Of a stretch of 64,000 bases of DNA, positions 47,986 to 55,972 are shown in pieces. This DNA is from an uncultured Bacteroidota bacterium. GTDB lineage: Bacteria; Bacteroidota; Bacteroidia; Flavobacteriales; Flavobacteriaceae. A program made the translations under genes and the position numbers. The first letter of the stretch is position 1; each line of letters starts with the position of its first letter. The DNA lies in contig CACMJT010000008.1 in the NCBI GenBank assembly GCA_902614065.1, positions 19,359-83,358 of the forward strand, in the 5' to 3' direction. A model generated the notes under the pieces. That model was not told the origin of the DNA and ran no database searches. It saw only the letters and a list, made by a program, of their open reading frames with translations.

Positions 47986-49415
47986 AGATTCTAGATAGAT
48001 ATATTTTAGATTCCTACTTAACAAAATTTCTTAGTTTTTTTGTCATCATAATGGTTGTTTTTATTTTTCAAACTATTTGGATGTTTATCGACGATTTAGC
48101 TGGAAAGGAGCTAGATGCCGAGATATTATTTAAGTTCATTATTTTTTATTGCCCAAAACTGATACCACTAGTATTACCACTAACCGTTCTTTTGGCATCA
48201 ATTATGACTTTTGGTGATTTAGCAGAGAATTATGAATTTGCCGCAATTAAATCATCAGGAATTTCTTTGTTTAGATCAATGAAAAGCTTGTTGATATTTA
48301 ATACAGTGCTCTGTTTTTGCGTTTTTTTTATTTCAAATAATCTGATACCCTTTTCAGAATTTAAATCTTATAATCTTAGAAAAAATTTAGCAAAAGTAAA
48401 ACCAACTCTAGCAATAACAGAGGGGATATTCAATAATTTGGGAAACATGAATATAAAAGTCGATGATAAATATGGAACTGATAATAACAAATTAAATGAT
48501 GTTATAATTCATAAAACAAACAAATACAATGATAACCTAACTGTTATAAAATCAAAAAGTGGTCAACTAGTTTTTGATGAGTTTCTCGATGTCTTAAATA
48601 TCAATCTAAATGATGGATATAGATATGAGGAAATACTGACTGAGGGAAACAATAATAAAGAGTTTAAGCCTCACACAACCATAAAATTTGATAAGCATAC
48701 TATAGTTTTTGATTTAAAAAAGTTTTACGAAGTTGATTTTAGCGAAGAGAAATATAACAATACTTTTCGCATGCAAAATATAAAACAACTCAAGTTTAGC
48801 GTTGATTCACTCGAAAAAAAACTCACACAACAATATCAAAATTTTAGTGAAAGTTTTTATAAAAGAACAGGAATATATAGTTTTCAAACAAGCTATAAAG
48901 GTTCAGGAAATATTGATAAAATTGATATCAATAACCACAATACCATACTAAATGATTTTGAGGACAGGTATAAAATACCCATTTTAAAATCCATTCAGCG
49001 AAATATTGAAAACCAAAGGGTAACACTTTCAACCCAAAAGACAAATTTTTTTGTTAGAAATAAATTAATCAATCTACATAAATTGAGTTATTATGAAAAA
49101 TTTGCTATTTCTATATCGCCTCTTATTTTGTTTATACTAGGTTCATCTTTGGGTGCTATAATAAGGAAAGGTGGGTTTGGTTATCCCGTTGTTTTTGCTT
49201 TAATGGTCTTCTTAATTTATCACTTCATTGGGACTTTTTCTAAAAATGCAGCTGAAGATGGCACAATAAGTGCAACATTTGGAAGTATAATTTCAACACT
49301 GGTAATATTTCCTCTGTCAATTTATTTGTTTAGAAGGGCAAGCCAAGACAAAGAAATTTTTAATATTGAATTTTTCAGTTCAAAAATTGTAAGTTTCTTC
49401 AAGTTAAAAAGATGA
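47982..49415 (+). CDS. LptF/LptG (YjgP/YjgQ) family LPS export permease
   Basis: Inner-membrane permease subunit of the LptBFG lipopolysaccharide export ABC transporter. Three helices at the N-terminus (LDRYILDSYLTKFLSFF start, then LIPLVLPLTVLLASIMTFGDLAENYEFAAIKSSGIS), a large periplasmic jellyroll (~120-360) and three C-terminal helices (~370-460, LGSSLGAIIRKGGFG). At 477 aa the periplasmic part is longer than in E. coli. F and G cannot be told apart here. It overlaps lolA and ribB by 4 nt each. Confidence 0.85.
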   Translation: MKILDRYILDSYLTKFLSFFVIIMVVFIFQTIWMFIDDLAGKELDAEILFKFIIFYCPKLIPLVLPLTVLLASIMTFGDLAENYEFAAIKSSGISLFRSMKSLLIFNTVLCFCVFFISNNLIPFSEFKSYNLRKNLAKVKPTLAITEGIFNNLGNMNIKVDDKYGTDNNKLNDVIIHKTNKYNDNLTVIKSKSGQLVFDEFLDVLNINLNDGYRYEEILTEGNNNKEFKPHTTIKFDKHTIVFDLKKFYEVDFSEEKYNNTFRMQNIKQLKFSVDSLEKKLTQQYQNFSESFYKRTGIYSFQTSYKGSGNIDKIDINNHNTILNDFEDRYKIPILKSIQRNIENQRVTLSTQKTNFFVRNKLINLHKLSYYEKFAISISPLILFILGSSLGAIIRKGGFGYPVVFALMVFLIYHFIGTFSKNAAEDGTISATFGSIISTLVIFPLSIYLFRRASQDKEIFNIEFFSSKIVSFFKLKR

Positions 49416-50539
49416 AAATTAAATTAAATACCATCTCTGAAGCAATTAATGATTTTAAAAAAGGAAAGGTTTTAATTGTTGTTGACGATGAAAATAGAGA
49501 AAACGAGGGTGATTTTGTTTTTCCAGCACAAATAATAACCAAAGAAATTGTCAATTTTATGATTAAAAATGGTAGAGGTTTGGTTTGTGTACCAATGACA
49601 TCTAAAAGATGTAAAAAACTGTCATTACAACCAATGGTAACAAAAAATACCGAAATAATGGATACAGCTTTTACAGTTTCTGTTGACTTGAAGGGGCATG
49701 GGGTTACCTCAGGGATATCGGCTGATGATAGATCAAAAACAATACAGGCTTTAGTTAACCCAAAAACAAAACCTGGTGAATTAAATAGACCAGGGCATGT
49801 GTTTCCTTTAGTTGCTAAAGATGGAGGTGTTCTGAGACGTTCAGGACATACGGAAGCTGCAGTGGATCTTGCACGCTTAGCAGGGTTTTTGCCTGCCGGC
49901 GTCATCTGTGAAATCATGAACGAAGATGGTTCAATGGCCAGATTGCCTGAATTAATGGTAGTTGCCAAAAAATTTAATTTAAAAATTATTTCAATTGAAG
50001 ATTTGATAGCATATAGAATGAAGAATGATACTTTAATTCAAAAAATTGATGAAACATCACTGAATATCAGAGATAAAAATTTTAAACTACATATCTTCAG
50101 CCAAATAAATTCTGAAAAAATTCATTTTGCAATAACACATGGTTTATGGAAAAAAAATTCTCCCGTTTTAACCAGAATGATATCAACTAAGTCAATTAAT
50201 AATTCTGTAACCAGTATTCATAATGAAAGTGATAATGAACTGAACAGATGTATTAATTTAATAGTAAAGAATAAAGCAGGGTCAATTATTTTTATAAATC
50301 AGAGTAATGAGAGTATTGATGTTCTTGAAAGCTTGAGTAAGCTTGGGGATAAAGACATTAACAAACCACTGTCAACATCATTGAATAAAAAAATGGACTT
50401 AAAAGATTTTGGAATAGGAGCTCAAATTTTAGATAAATTAGATATCACAAAAATAAAACTGCTAACAAATACACGTAAAGTTAAGAGGGTTGGTTTAAGT
50501 GGATATGGACTTGAAATTGTGGAAAGAATAAAATATTAG
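49412..50539 (+). CDS. ribB: 3,4-dihydroxy-2-butanone 4-phosphate synthase with degenerate GTP cyclohydrolase II domain
   Basis: Makes the four-carbon precursor of riboflavin from ribulose 5-phosphate. Residues 1-205 are a complete DHBP synthase (DDENRENEGDFVF, GRGLVCVPM, DLKGHGVTSGISADDR, RRSGHTEAAVDLARLAG, ICEIMNEDGSMAR). Residues ~210-375 have the outline of GTP cyclohydrolase II and keep DFGIGAQILDKL-type and LLTNTRKV segments. They lack the three zinc-binding cysteines; only one Cys remains, in LNRCINL. The second half is therefore predicted not to be a GTP cyclohydrolase. It overlaps the convergent permease gene by 4 nt (TTAG). Confidence 0.9.
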   Translation: MKIKLNTISEAINDFKKGKVLIVVDDENRENEGDFVFPAQIITKEIVNFMIKNGRGLVCVPMTSKRCKKLSLQPMVTKNTEIMDTAFTVSVDLKGHGVTSGISADDRSKTIQALVNPKTKPGELNRPGHVFPLVAKDGGVLRRSGHTEAAVDLARLAGFLPAGVICEIMNEDGSMARLPELMVVAKKFNLKIISIEDLIAYRMKNDTLIQKIDETSLNIRDKNFKLHIFSQINSEKIHFAITHGLWKKNSPVLTRMISTKSINNSVTSIHNESDNELNRCINLIVKNKAGSIIFINQSNESIDVLESLSKLGDKDINKPLSTSLNKKMDLKDFGIGAQILDKLDITKIKLLTNTRKVKRVGLSGYGLEIVERIKY

Positions 50540-51300
50540 AAAACCCACAACTTAAAAGAAAATAATATAACGGAAATCACAAGAAATATTCTTACTATAT
50601 CCTCGCCTTTTTTTACACTATAACGACTTGCCCACCATGCCCCAAAAAGAGTTCCAAATCCTAGTGAAAGACCATATCCAAAGTTTACAAGATCATTGAT
50701 TAAAAATGTTAAAAACGCACCAATTGTATATATTAAGATTACAGCAGATTTTGTAGCATTTACTCTTATTAAGTTCATGCGATTATAAAGATTTAAGAAA
50801 AGCATGATAATAAAACCTATTCCTGCATTAACAAATCCACCATACATCCCAATTATAAAAAAAACAAAACATGATACTATTAAACTTTTTCCCTTTATCC
50901 TTTCATATAAATCACCTTTTAAAATTTGTGGACTAAACAGTATTATCAGAATTACGATTATCATTATAATTGAAAGAATTTTATTAAAAATCTTATCATC
51001 AATATCAATGGCAATTTGTGCTCCAATCAGGGACCCGATTAAAGCAAAGAGGCCAATATAAGTACTAAAAGGGGATGTTAAAATTCCTTTACTTCTATAA
51101 CCCATGTTTGCAGAAAAGGCAGTCATTAACAGGCCTATCCTATTGGTACCGTTTGCAACATTGGATGGCAGGCCTAAAAAAATAAGTATCGGTAGAGTTA
51201 TGAGGGATCCACCACCAGCCATTGTATTAATAACCCCTACAATACATCCAACCAAAACCAAAAGTGGATAATGCCAAAAATTTTCAATTAATAAATCCAC
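50536..51300 (-). CDS. TauE/SafE family permease (sulfite/organosulfonate exporter-like)
   Basis: Polytopic inner-membrane protein with about eight helices. The family motif VGVINTMAGGGSLITLPILIF lies near the N-terminus, followed by NGTNRIGLL; a second half repeat has YGGFVNAGIGFIIML. I chose GTG 51300 (product about 254 aa), which gives the usual short N-terminus. A TTG at 51348 would add 16 residues (MIFKEKILYYIYVKIL) with no family likeness. The substrate is unknown. The gene is divergent from the tRNA-Ser gene. Confidence 0.8.
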   Translation of the reverse strand: MDLLIENFWHYPLLVLVGCIVGVINTMAGGGSLITLPILIFLGLPSNVANGTNRIGLLMTAFSANMGYRSKGILTSPFSTYIGLFALIGSLIGAQIAIDIDDKIFNKILSIIMIIVILIILFSPQILKGDLYERIKGKSLIVSCFVFFIIGMYGGFVNAGIGFIIMLFLNLYNRMNLIRVNATKSAVILIYTIGAFLTFLINDLVNFGYGLSLGFGTLFGAWWASRYSVKKGEDIVRIFLVISVILFSFKLWVF

Positions 51301-51359
51301 AAGAATTTTAACATAAATGTAATAAAGTATTTTTTCCTTAAATATCAAAAATTGTTAAT

Positions 51360-51367
51360 TATATTTG
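51360..51367 (+). promoter_or_regulatory. -7 box TATATTTG of tRNA-Ser
   Basis: Exact TAnnTTTG; by the SRP ruler transcription would begin at 51372, leaving a 4-nt 5' leader before the mature tRNA end at 51376. Confidence 0.6.
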
Positions 51368-51375
51368 CTGCCCAA

Positions 51376-51460
51376 GGAGAGATGGCAGAGTGGTCGAATG
51401 CGGTGGTCTTGAAAACCATTGAGGGTCACACCTCCGGGGGTTCGAATCCCTCTCTCTCCG
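51376..51460 (+). tRNA. tRNA-Ser (anticodon UGA)
   Basis: 85 nt, class II. The 7-bp acceptor stem GGAGAGA/TCTCTCC is perfect, with discriminator G (the usual serine identity base). D arm contains GAGTGGTCGAATGC; the anticodon loop is CTTGAAA with anticodon TGA; a long variable arm (GAGGGTCACACCTC) and TTCGAATCC T loop follow. CCA is not encoded. It reads UCA/UCN codons, and A37 in the loop is a MiaA target. Confidence 0.97.
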
Positions 51461-51463
51461 CTC

Positions 51464-51496
51464 AAAACCTTATGGTAATAACATAAGGTTTTTTTT
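51464..51496 (+). terminator. Intrinsic terminator of tRNA-Ser
   Basis: AAAACCTTATG - 7-nt loop - CATAAGGTTTT followed by more T: an 11-bp stem with a T run, starting 3 nt after the tRNA. It separates the tRNA from the ornithine aminotransferase gene 58 nt downstream. Confidence 0.85.
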
Positions 51497-51554
51497 GTTA
51501 ATTACTTAATTATTAAATCATAAAAAAAAACATCTTAAATATTTATTTTTATAT

Positions 51555-52784
51555 GTGCTCTCAAGTAAAGAAAATTCTTACATTAAAAAGGAGGAAAAGT
51601 TTTGTTCTAACACCTACCACCCTCTTCCTGTTGTACTTTCAAAAGGAAAGGGAGTTTTTGTATGGGATGTTCATGGAAAAAAATATTTTGATTTTCTATC
51701 CTCCTACTCTGCTGTAAACCAAGGCCATTGCAACCGAAAAATTTTAAATGCTTTTTTAAAACAATCAAAAAAACTAACTCTAACATCACGAGCATTCTAC
51801 AATAATGAACTTGGCAATTCTCTAGAGTACATCACATCTGTATTTGGATATGATAAAATGCTTCCCATGAATTCTGGAGCGGAAGCAGTTGAAGCAGCTT
51901 TAAAAATTTGTCGAAAATGGGGATATGAAGTCAAAAAAGTTGCAAAGAATAAGGCTAAAATTATTGTTTGTAATGGTAATTTTCATGGAAGAACAACAAC
52001 AGTTATTTCATTTTCATCAAGTAAAGAAAGTAAAGAAAATTTTGGTCCGTTAACTGTTGGTTTTGAGATCATTGAGTACAATAATATCCAAAAATTGAAT
52101 GAAGTTTTTAAGAAAGACAAAAATATTGTAGGTTTTTTAGTTGAACCAATTCAAGGCGAAGGTGGTGTAGTAGTTCCGGATGATGGTTATTTGATCAAAT
52201 CAAAGAAGTTATGCGAAAAATACAATGTTTTATTCATAGCAGATGAAATTCAAACAGGGATTTGTAGAACTGGGAAATTACTAGCGTGTGACCATGAAGA
52301 TGTAAGACCAGATATAGTGATCTTGGGAAAAGCACTTTCTGGTGGGTTTTACCCAGTCTCAGGTGTACTTGCTGATTCAAAAATAATGGGTGTTTTAAAA
52401 GTTGGACAACATGGTTCAACATTTGGTGGAAATCCATTAGGGGCCGTTGTGGCAAAAGAATCAATAAAGTTTGCTTTAACTAAAAATTTATCTAAAAATG
52501 CAACAGAAATGGGAATTTTATTTAGAGAGAATCTAGAAAAGTTAAGAACCAAGTACAAATTGATAAAAAAGATCAGAGGAAAAGGCTTACTGAATGCTAT
52601 TGTTCTAGATTGTGAAGAGACCTCAAAAGTCCCATGGCAATTATCATTAAAAATGCGTGACAATGGAGTTTTAGCAAAACCCACTCAGGGAAATAAAATA
52701 AGATTCGCACCTCCATTAATTATCAATAAAAAACAAATATTAAAAGCGATTAAGTTGATTGATACAAGTTTTTCAGAGCTGTAA
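51555..52784 (+). CDS. rocD: Ornithine-oxo-acid aminotransferase
   Basis: Class III PLP aminotransferase turning ornithine into glutamate-5-semialdehyde. YHPLPVVLSKGKGVFVWDVHGKKYFDFLSSYSAVNQGH (in pieces) is highly characteristic of OAT. MLPMNSGAEAVEAALK, FHGRTTTVISFS, EPIQGEGGVVVP, ADEIQTGICRTGK and the PLP lysine in LGKALSGGFYPVS follow. At 409 aa it is normal. The start is GTG 51555, as no early ATG is in frame; a near-consensus box TATTTTTA ends 3 nt before it. The next gene starts 1 nt after its stop. Confidence 0.92.
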   Translation: MLSSKENSYIKKEEKFCSNTYHPLPVVLSKGKGVFVWDVHGKKYFDFLSSYSAVNQGHCNRKILNAFLKQSKKLTLTSRAFYNNELGNSLEYITSVFGYDKMLPMNSGAEAVEAALKICRKWGYEVKKVAKNKAKIIVCNGNFHGRTTTVISFSSSKESKENFGPLTVGFEIIEYNNIQKLNEVFKKDKNIVGFLVEPIQGEGGVVVPDDGYLIKSKKLCEKYNVLFIADEIQTGICRTGKLLACDHEDVRPDIVILGKALSGGFYPVSGVLADSKIMGVLKVGQHGSTFGGNPLGAVVAKESIKFALTKNLSKNATEMGILFRENLEKLRTKYKLIKKIRGKGLLNAIVLDCEETSKVPWQLSLKMRDNGVLAKPTQGNKIRFAPPLIINKKQILKAIKLIDTSFSEL

Positions 52785-52785
52785 T

Positions 52786-53694
52786 ATGAATCTTAATATA
52801 AATAGCGAAACTTCAAAACTCAAGGAAGTTTTAATTGGTAACTCATACAATTTTAAATCCCCATTAAATTTTAGAGATCTATACGACCCAACATCATTAT
52901 TAAATTATTTGAAAGGAACATATCCTAATAAATTTCGATTACAAAGTCAACTTTCAAAACTCAAAAAAACATTAGTTAAGTATGGTGTTAAAGTTCATGA
53001 ACTTGATATAGTTGATACTAATCAAATTTTTGCACGAGATCTTGCTTTTGTAATTGATGATAATCTTATTATATCATCAATTTTACCTGATAGAGAAATG
53101 GAATTGAATGGATTAAAATCAATACTAGGCAATATAAAAAATGTAATAAAACTGCCCAAGAGTGCTCACATTGAAGGAGGCGATGTTATTGTAACCAAAG
53201 ACCATGTTTTTATCGGGTATTACAATAAAGATGATTACAAAAATCAAATCACCGCTAGAACCAATAAAAAAGCAATTAGAACGTTAAAGGAATTGGTTAA
53301 AAATAAAGAAGTCTTTCCAATCGAATTGATCAAATCATCAATTAAGCCCTCCAAAAATGCTCTTCATCTTGATTGTTGTTTTCAGCCAGTTACCAAAAAT
53401 AAGGCTGTTATTTGCAGAGAGGCTTTTGCAAATAAAATCGAAGTTAATTTCTTAATATCATATTATGGCCAGGAAAACATCTTTGAGGTATCACTAGATG
53501 AGATGTCAAAACTATATTGCAATTTCTTTTCAATCAGTGAAAAAACTGTAATTACAGATAAGAGATTTAAAAGATTAACAAATTGGTTTTATGAAATTGG
53601 TTTGAATGTTGAAAAACTTGACTTCTCTGAGATTTCAAAACTCGGTGGATTATTTAGATGTTGTACATTACCCCTGATAAGAGAAAATAATTAA
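52786..53694 (+). CDS. Arginine deiminase-fold amidinotransferase/DDAH-like hydrolase
   Basis: Guanidino-group modifying enzyme of the pentein superfamily, 302 aa. The catalytic set is visible: FARDLAFVI (Asp), HIEGGDVIV (Glu/Asp), HLDCCFQP (His-x-Asp) and a C-terminal GGLFRCCTLP (nucleophilic Cys). It starts at ATG 52786, one nt behind the ornithine aminotransferase stop; an upstream TTG at 52759 would lie inside that gene. With the aminotransferase it probably forms an arginine (or methylated arginine) breakdown pair. Whether the product is citrulline or, by an arginine-dihydrolase reaction, ornithine cannot be told. Confidence 0.78.
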   Translation: MNLNINSETSKLKEVLIGNSYNFKSPLNFRDLYDPTSLLNYLKGTYPNKFRLQSQLSKLKKTLVKYGVKVHELDIVDTNQIFARDLAFVIDDNLIISSILPDREMELNGLKSILGNIKNVIKLPKSAHIEGGDVIVTKDHVFIGYYNKDDYKNQITARTNKKAIRTLKELVKNKEVFPIELIKSSIKPSKNALHLDCCFQPVTKNKAVICREAFANKIEVNFLISYYGQENIFEVSLDEMSKLYCNFFSISEKTVITDKRFKRLTNWFYEIGLNVEKLDFSEISKLGGLFRCCTLPLIRENN

Positions 53695-53733
53695 ATAACA
53701 TACTTTGGCTTATTTATTGATATACTTTATTAA

Positions 53734-54411
53734 ATGAAATTTTTTTCTCTTTTATTCTTAATACCTGCAGTAATCTTCACACAGGTTACCACTACGGAAT
53801 TTGGAAATATAAGCACTGATATTGGTTTAGACTTATCATACATCAAAAGAGAGCTATCAATGCCTTACAAATCTAACAGAATAAATATTGATGGAAATAA
53901 ATATTTTTTTGATAAACCCTCAAATGCTACTTTGATATTAACAGAGGAAGAAACGCCTATAAATGTGATTACTAATTATAATTTACTTGAACAAACTTTC
54001 GATATTTTTGATGGCACTGAAACTCTAAAACTGTTGCCAAATAAAATAAAAAAGGTTGTGTTCGCTAATAAGGAGTTTGTTTCCATTAACGATAAATTTT
54101 ACGAGGTTATTGAAATTAATGATAACTTTTCCCTACTTGCTGATACTTATCTTGAAATATATTTTCCTGAATATACACCTGGTATTCAAGATAAACCAGA
54201 CCCAAAGTATCGTAAAAAAAATTCTGTTTTTTTATATTATAAAGATAGGTTTAACTACGTGGAGAGGAGAAAAAGTTTTTTGATATCAATGTTTAACAAA
54301 AATATGGCAAAAGAAATCAACACTTTTATGAAAAAAAACAAGATTTCCCCCCGTGATAATGATGAACTAAAATCTTTGTTTACCGAATTTCATTCTTCTT
54401 TAAACAGATAG
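53734..54411 (+). CDS. Exported protein of unknown function
   Basis: A 225-aa protein with a signal peptide (MKFFSLLFLIPAVIFTQ) and no lipobox. The mature part is beta-rich in the first two thirds (SNRINIDGNKYFFDKPSNATL, ETLKLLPNKIKKVVF) and helical and basic at the C-terminus. It resembles in style small exported hypothetical proteins common in flavobacteria, but I cannot name a domain. Its 3' end overlaps eda by 12 nt on the opposite strand. Neighbours (arginine catabolism upstream, sugar-acid operon downstream) give no clear link. Confidence 0.7.
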   Translation: MKFFSLLFLIPAVIFTQVTTTEFGNISTDIGLDLSYIKRELSMPYKSNRINIDGNKYFFDKPSNATLILTEEETPINVITNYNLLEQTFDIFDGTETLKLLPNKIKKVVFANKEFVSINDKFYEVIEINDNFSLLADTYLEIYFPEYTPGIQDKPDPKYRKKNSVFLYYKDRFNYVERRKSFLISMFNKNMAKEINTFMKKNKISPRDNDELKSLFTEFHSSLNR

Positions 54412-55014
54412 TTCTAAAAACTTTTTTGCCCTAAGAGAAATTTCATTCCAGTTATTGTTTTTGATCAGTTTTTCTTCAGCAATCCATGATCCTCCAACTC
54501 CAATTATATTATCGGATTTAATATATTTTATGAAATTAGTTTGATTAATTCCACCAAGTACTACATATTTTAAATTTAGGTGTTTGAAGGGGCTATTTAT
54601 TGTATTTAAATAATCCATACCTCCTAAATTTTCTGCAGGAAAAAATTTGAGTTTATTAATTCCGTATTTAATTACCAATGAAATATCAGTTGGTGTTGAA
54701 ATTCCAGGAATGAAATTAAAGTCTAATTCAATAGATTTTTTTATGATTGGGGCATCAGCAGAGGGTGAAAGACCAAAGTTTGCTCCTACCTGTTTGGCAA
54801 AAATTAGATCATCAACAGTTAAAATTGTTCCTATGCCTACATTCATAGGTATTTGTGAATTAACTATGTTATCAACAGATTTTTTTGCAGAATCAGTTCT
54901 TAAGGCAATTTCAATATTTCTAATTCCTGAGTCGTACAAGCATTTTGCTAAATCAATTGCTTTTTTTTGGTCATGTATAACCAAAACAGGAAGAATTTTA
55001 TTATCAACAAGCAT
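54400..55014 (-). CDS. eda: KDPG/KHG (2-dehydro-3-deoxy-6-phosphogluconate/galactonate) aldolase
   Basis: Class I aldolase splitting a 2-keto-3-deoxy-6-phospho sugar acid to pyruvate and glyceraldehyde 3-phosphate. Active-site residues are present: Glu35 and Arg39 in IEIALRT and the Schiff-base Lys123 in KLKFFPAE. VGIGTILT and GLSPSAD are also typical. At 204 aa it is normal. It is the last gene of the seven-gene operon, overlapping the kinase by 11 nt. The gluco- or galacto-epimer cannot be resolved by eye. Confidence 0.9.
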   Translation of the reverse strand: MLVDNKILPVLVIHDQKKAIDLAKCLYDSGIRNIEIALRTDSAKKSVDNIVNSQIPMNVGIGTILTVDDLIFAKQVGANFGLSPSADAPIIKKSIELDFNFIPGISTPTDISLVIKYGINKLKFFPAENLGGMDYLNTINSPFKHLNLKYVVLGGINQTNFIKYIKSDNIIGVGGSWIAEEKLIKNNNWNEISLRAKKFLELSV

Positions 55015-55972
55015 TGGTATTTATAAAGTTTTTTATTTGTGTATCGTTAAATTTATTAACATCTCCTCTGAAAGTATGTGCTATTGCAAAAGAAGATGCA
55101 GAAAATGAAATAATTTTTTCAATATCCCATCCAGAGATTACACCATGCATAGTAGCTCCAAGAAATGAATCTCCAGTCCCCACTCTATCAATTTGATTCA
55201 CATCATACACTTCACTCAAATAATTGTTAGATTTTGAGTTAATTAGTGCTGCTAACTTATTTTGTTTACGTATGGTCATTGCAACAAAGGGGATTTTGTA
55301 AACTTTTTGAAATTCCTTTACAGTTTTCTTGGTCTCATCAAAAATATCATCTTTGTTGTAACTTATATTAATTTCCAAAATTTCTCTCAGTGTGTTCGAG
55401 CTGGTGAATAGAAAATCAACACTTTTTAATATTTTTTGTGTAAATATTCTACATTGACTCAGAGACCATAAATTTTTTCTGTAGTTTATATCATAAATAA
55501 TTTTCACATCATTAATCTTTGCTAACTCTATCATCTTCAATATATTTTCTTGACACTGACTTGATAAGGCTGGTGTTATTCCTGAGATTAGAAGATATTT
55601 TGCTTTTTTAATAGAGTTTGAAAGAACAGCTCTTGGAACAGTGTACAGGGAAAAACTGCTATTGGTACGATCATAGGAAATTTTAGTGGGATTATTATTT
55701 TTTCCTGGAATGGTGTAATAAACACCTAACCTGTTGTCATCAAAATTAAGGTTACAGTCTATGTTGAATGATTTTAAAAAAAACTCTATATCTCTACCTA
55801 CAAAATTATCAGGGAATGAAGACAAGAATTCACAGTTGTGTTTCCTTTGACCTAAAAAACTGAGAGCATTTGCCTCACATCCACCATAACCAATAGTATA
55901 ATTGTTATCTATTGTTTCATCATCAGATGAAATTCTTAACATTATTTCCCCATAGGCAAGGATTTTATCCAT
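55004..55972 (-). CDS. kdgK: PfkB-family 2-keto-3-deoxygluconate/galactonate kinase
   Basis: Ribokinase-fold sugar kinase that phosphorylates a 2-keto-3-deoxy acid at C6, feeding the aldolase encoded next. The start ILAYGEIMLRIS, GGCEANALSFLG (substrate-binding) and the C-terminal DRVGTGDSFLGATMHG (anion hole and catalytic Asp) are typical of KdgK-like PfkB proteins. At 322 aa it is normal. It overlaps the symporter gene by 1 nt and eda by 11 nt. Confidence 0.88.
   Translation of the reverse strand: MDKILAYGEIMLRISSDDETIDNNYTIGYGGCEANALSFLGQRKHNCEFLSSFPDNFVGRDIEFFLKSFNIDCNLNFDDNRLGVYYTIPGKNNNPTKISYDRTNSSFSLYTVPRAVLSNSIKKAKYLLISGITPALSSQCQENILKMIELAKINDVKIIYDINYRKNLWSLSQCRIFTQKILKSVDFLFTSSNTLREILEINISYNKDDIFDETKKTVKEFQKVYKIPFVAMTIRKQNKLAALINSKSNNYLSEVYDVNQIDRVGTGDSFLGATMHGVISGWDIEKIISFSASSFAIAHTFRGDVNKFNDTQIKNFINTNAC

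Noticed and set aside
49399..49968. 189-codon open frame antisense to ribB
   Set aside because: Covered by the conserved DHBP synthase domain, whose codons explain the open frame.
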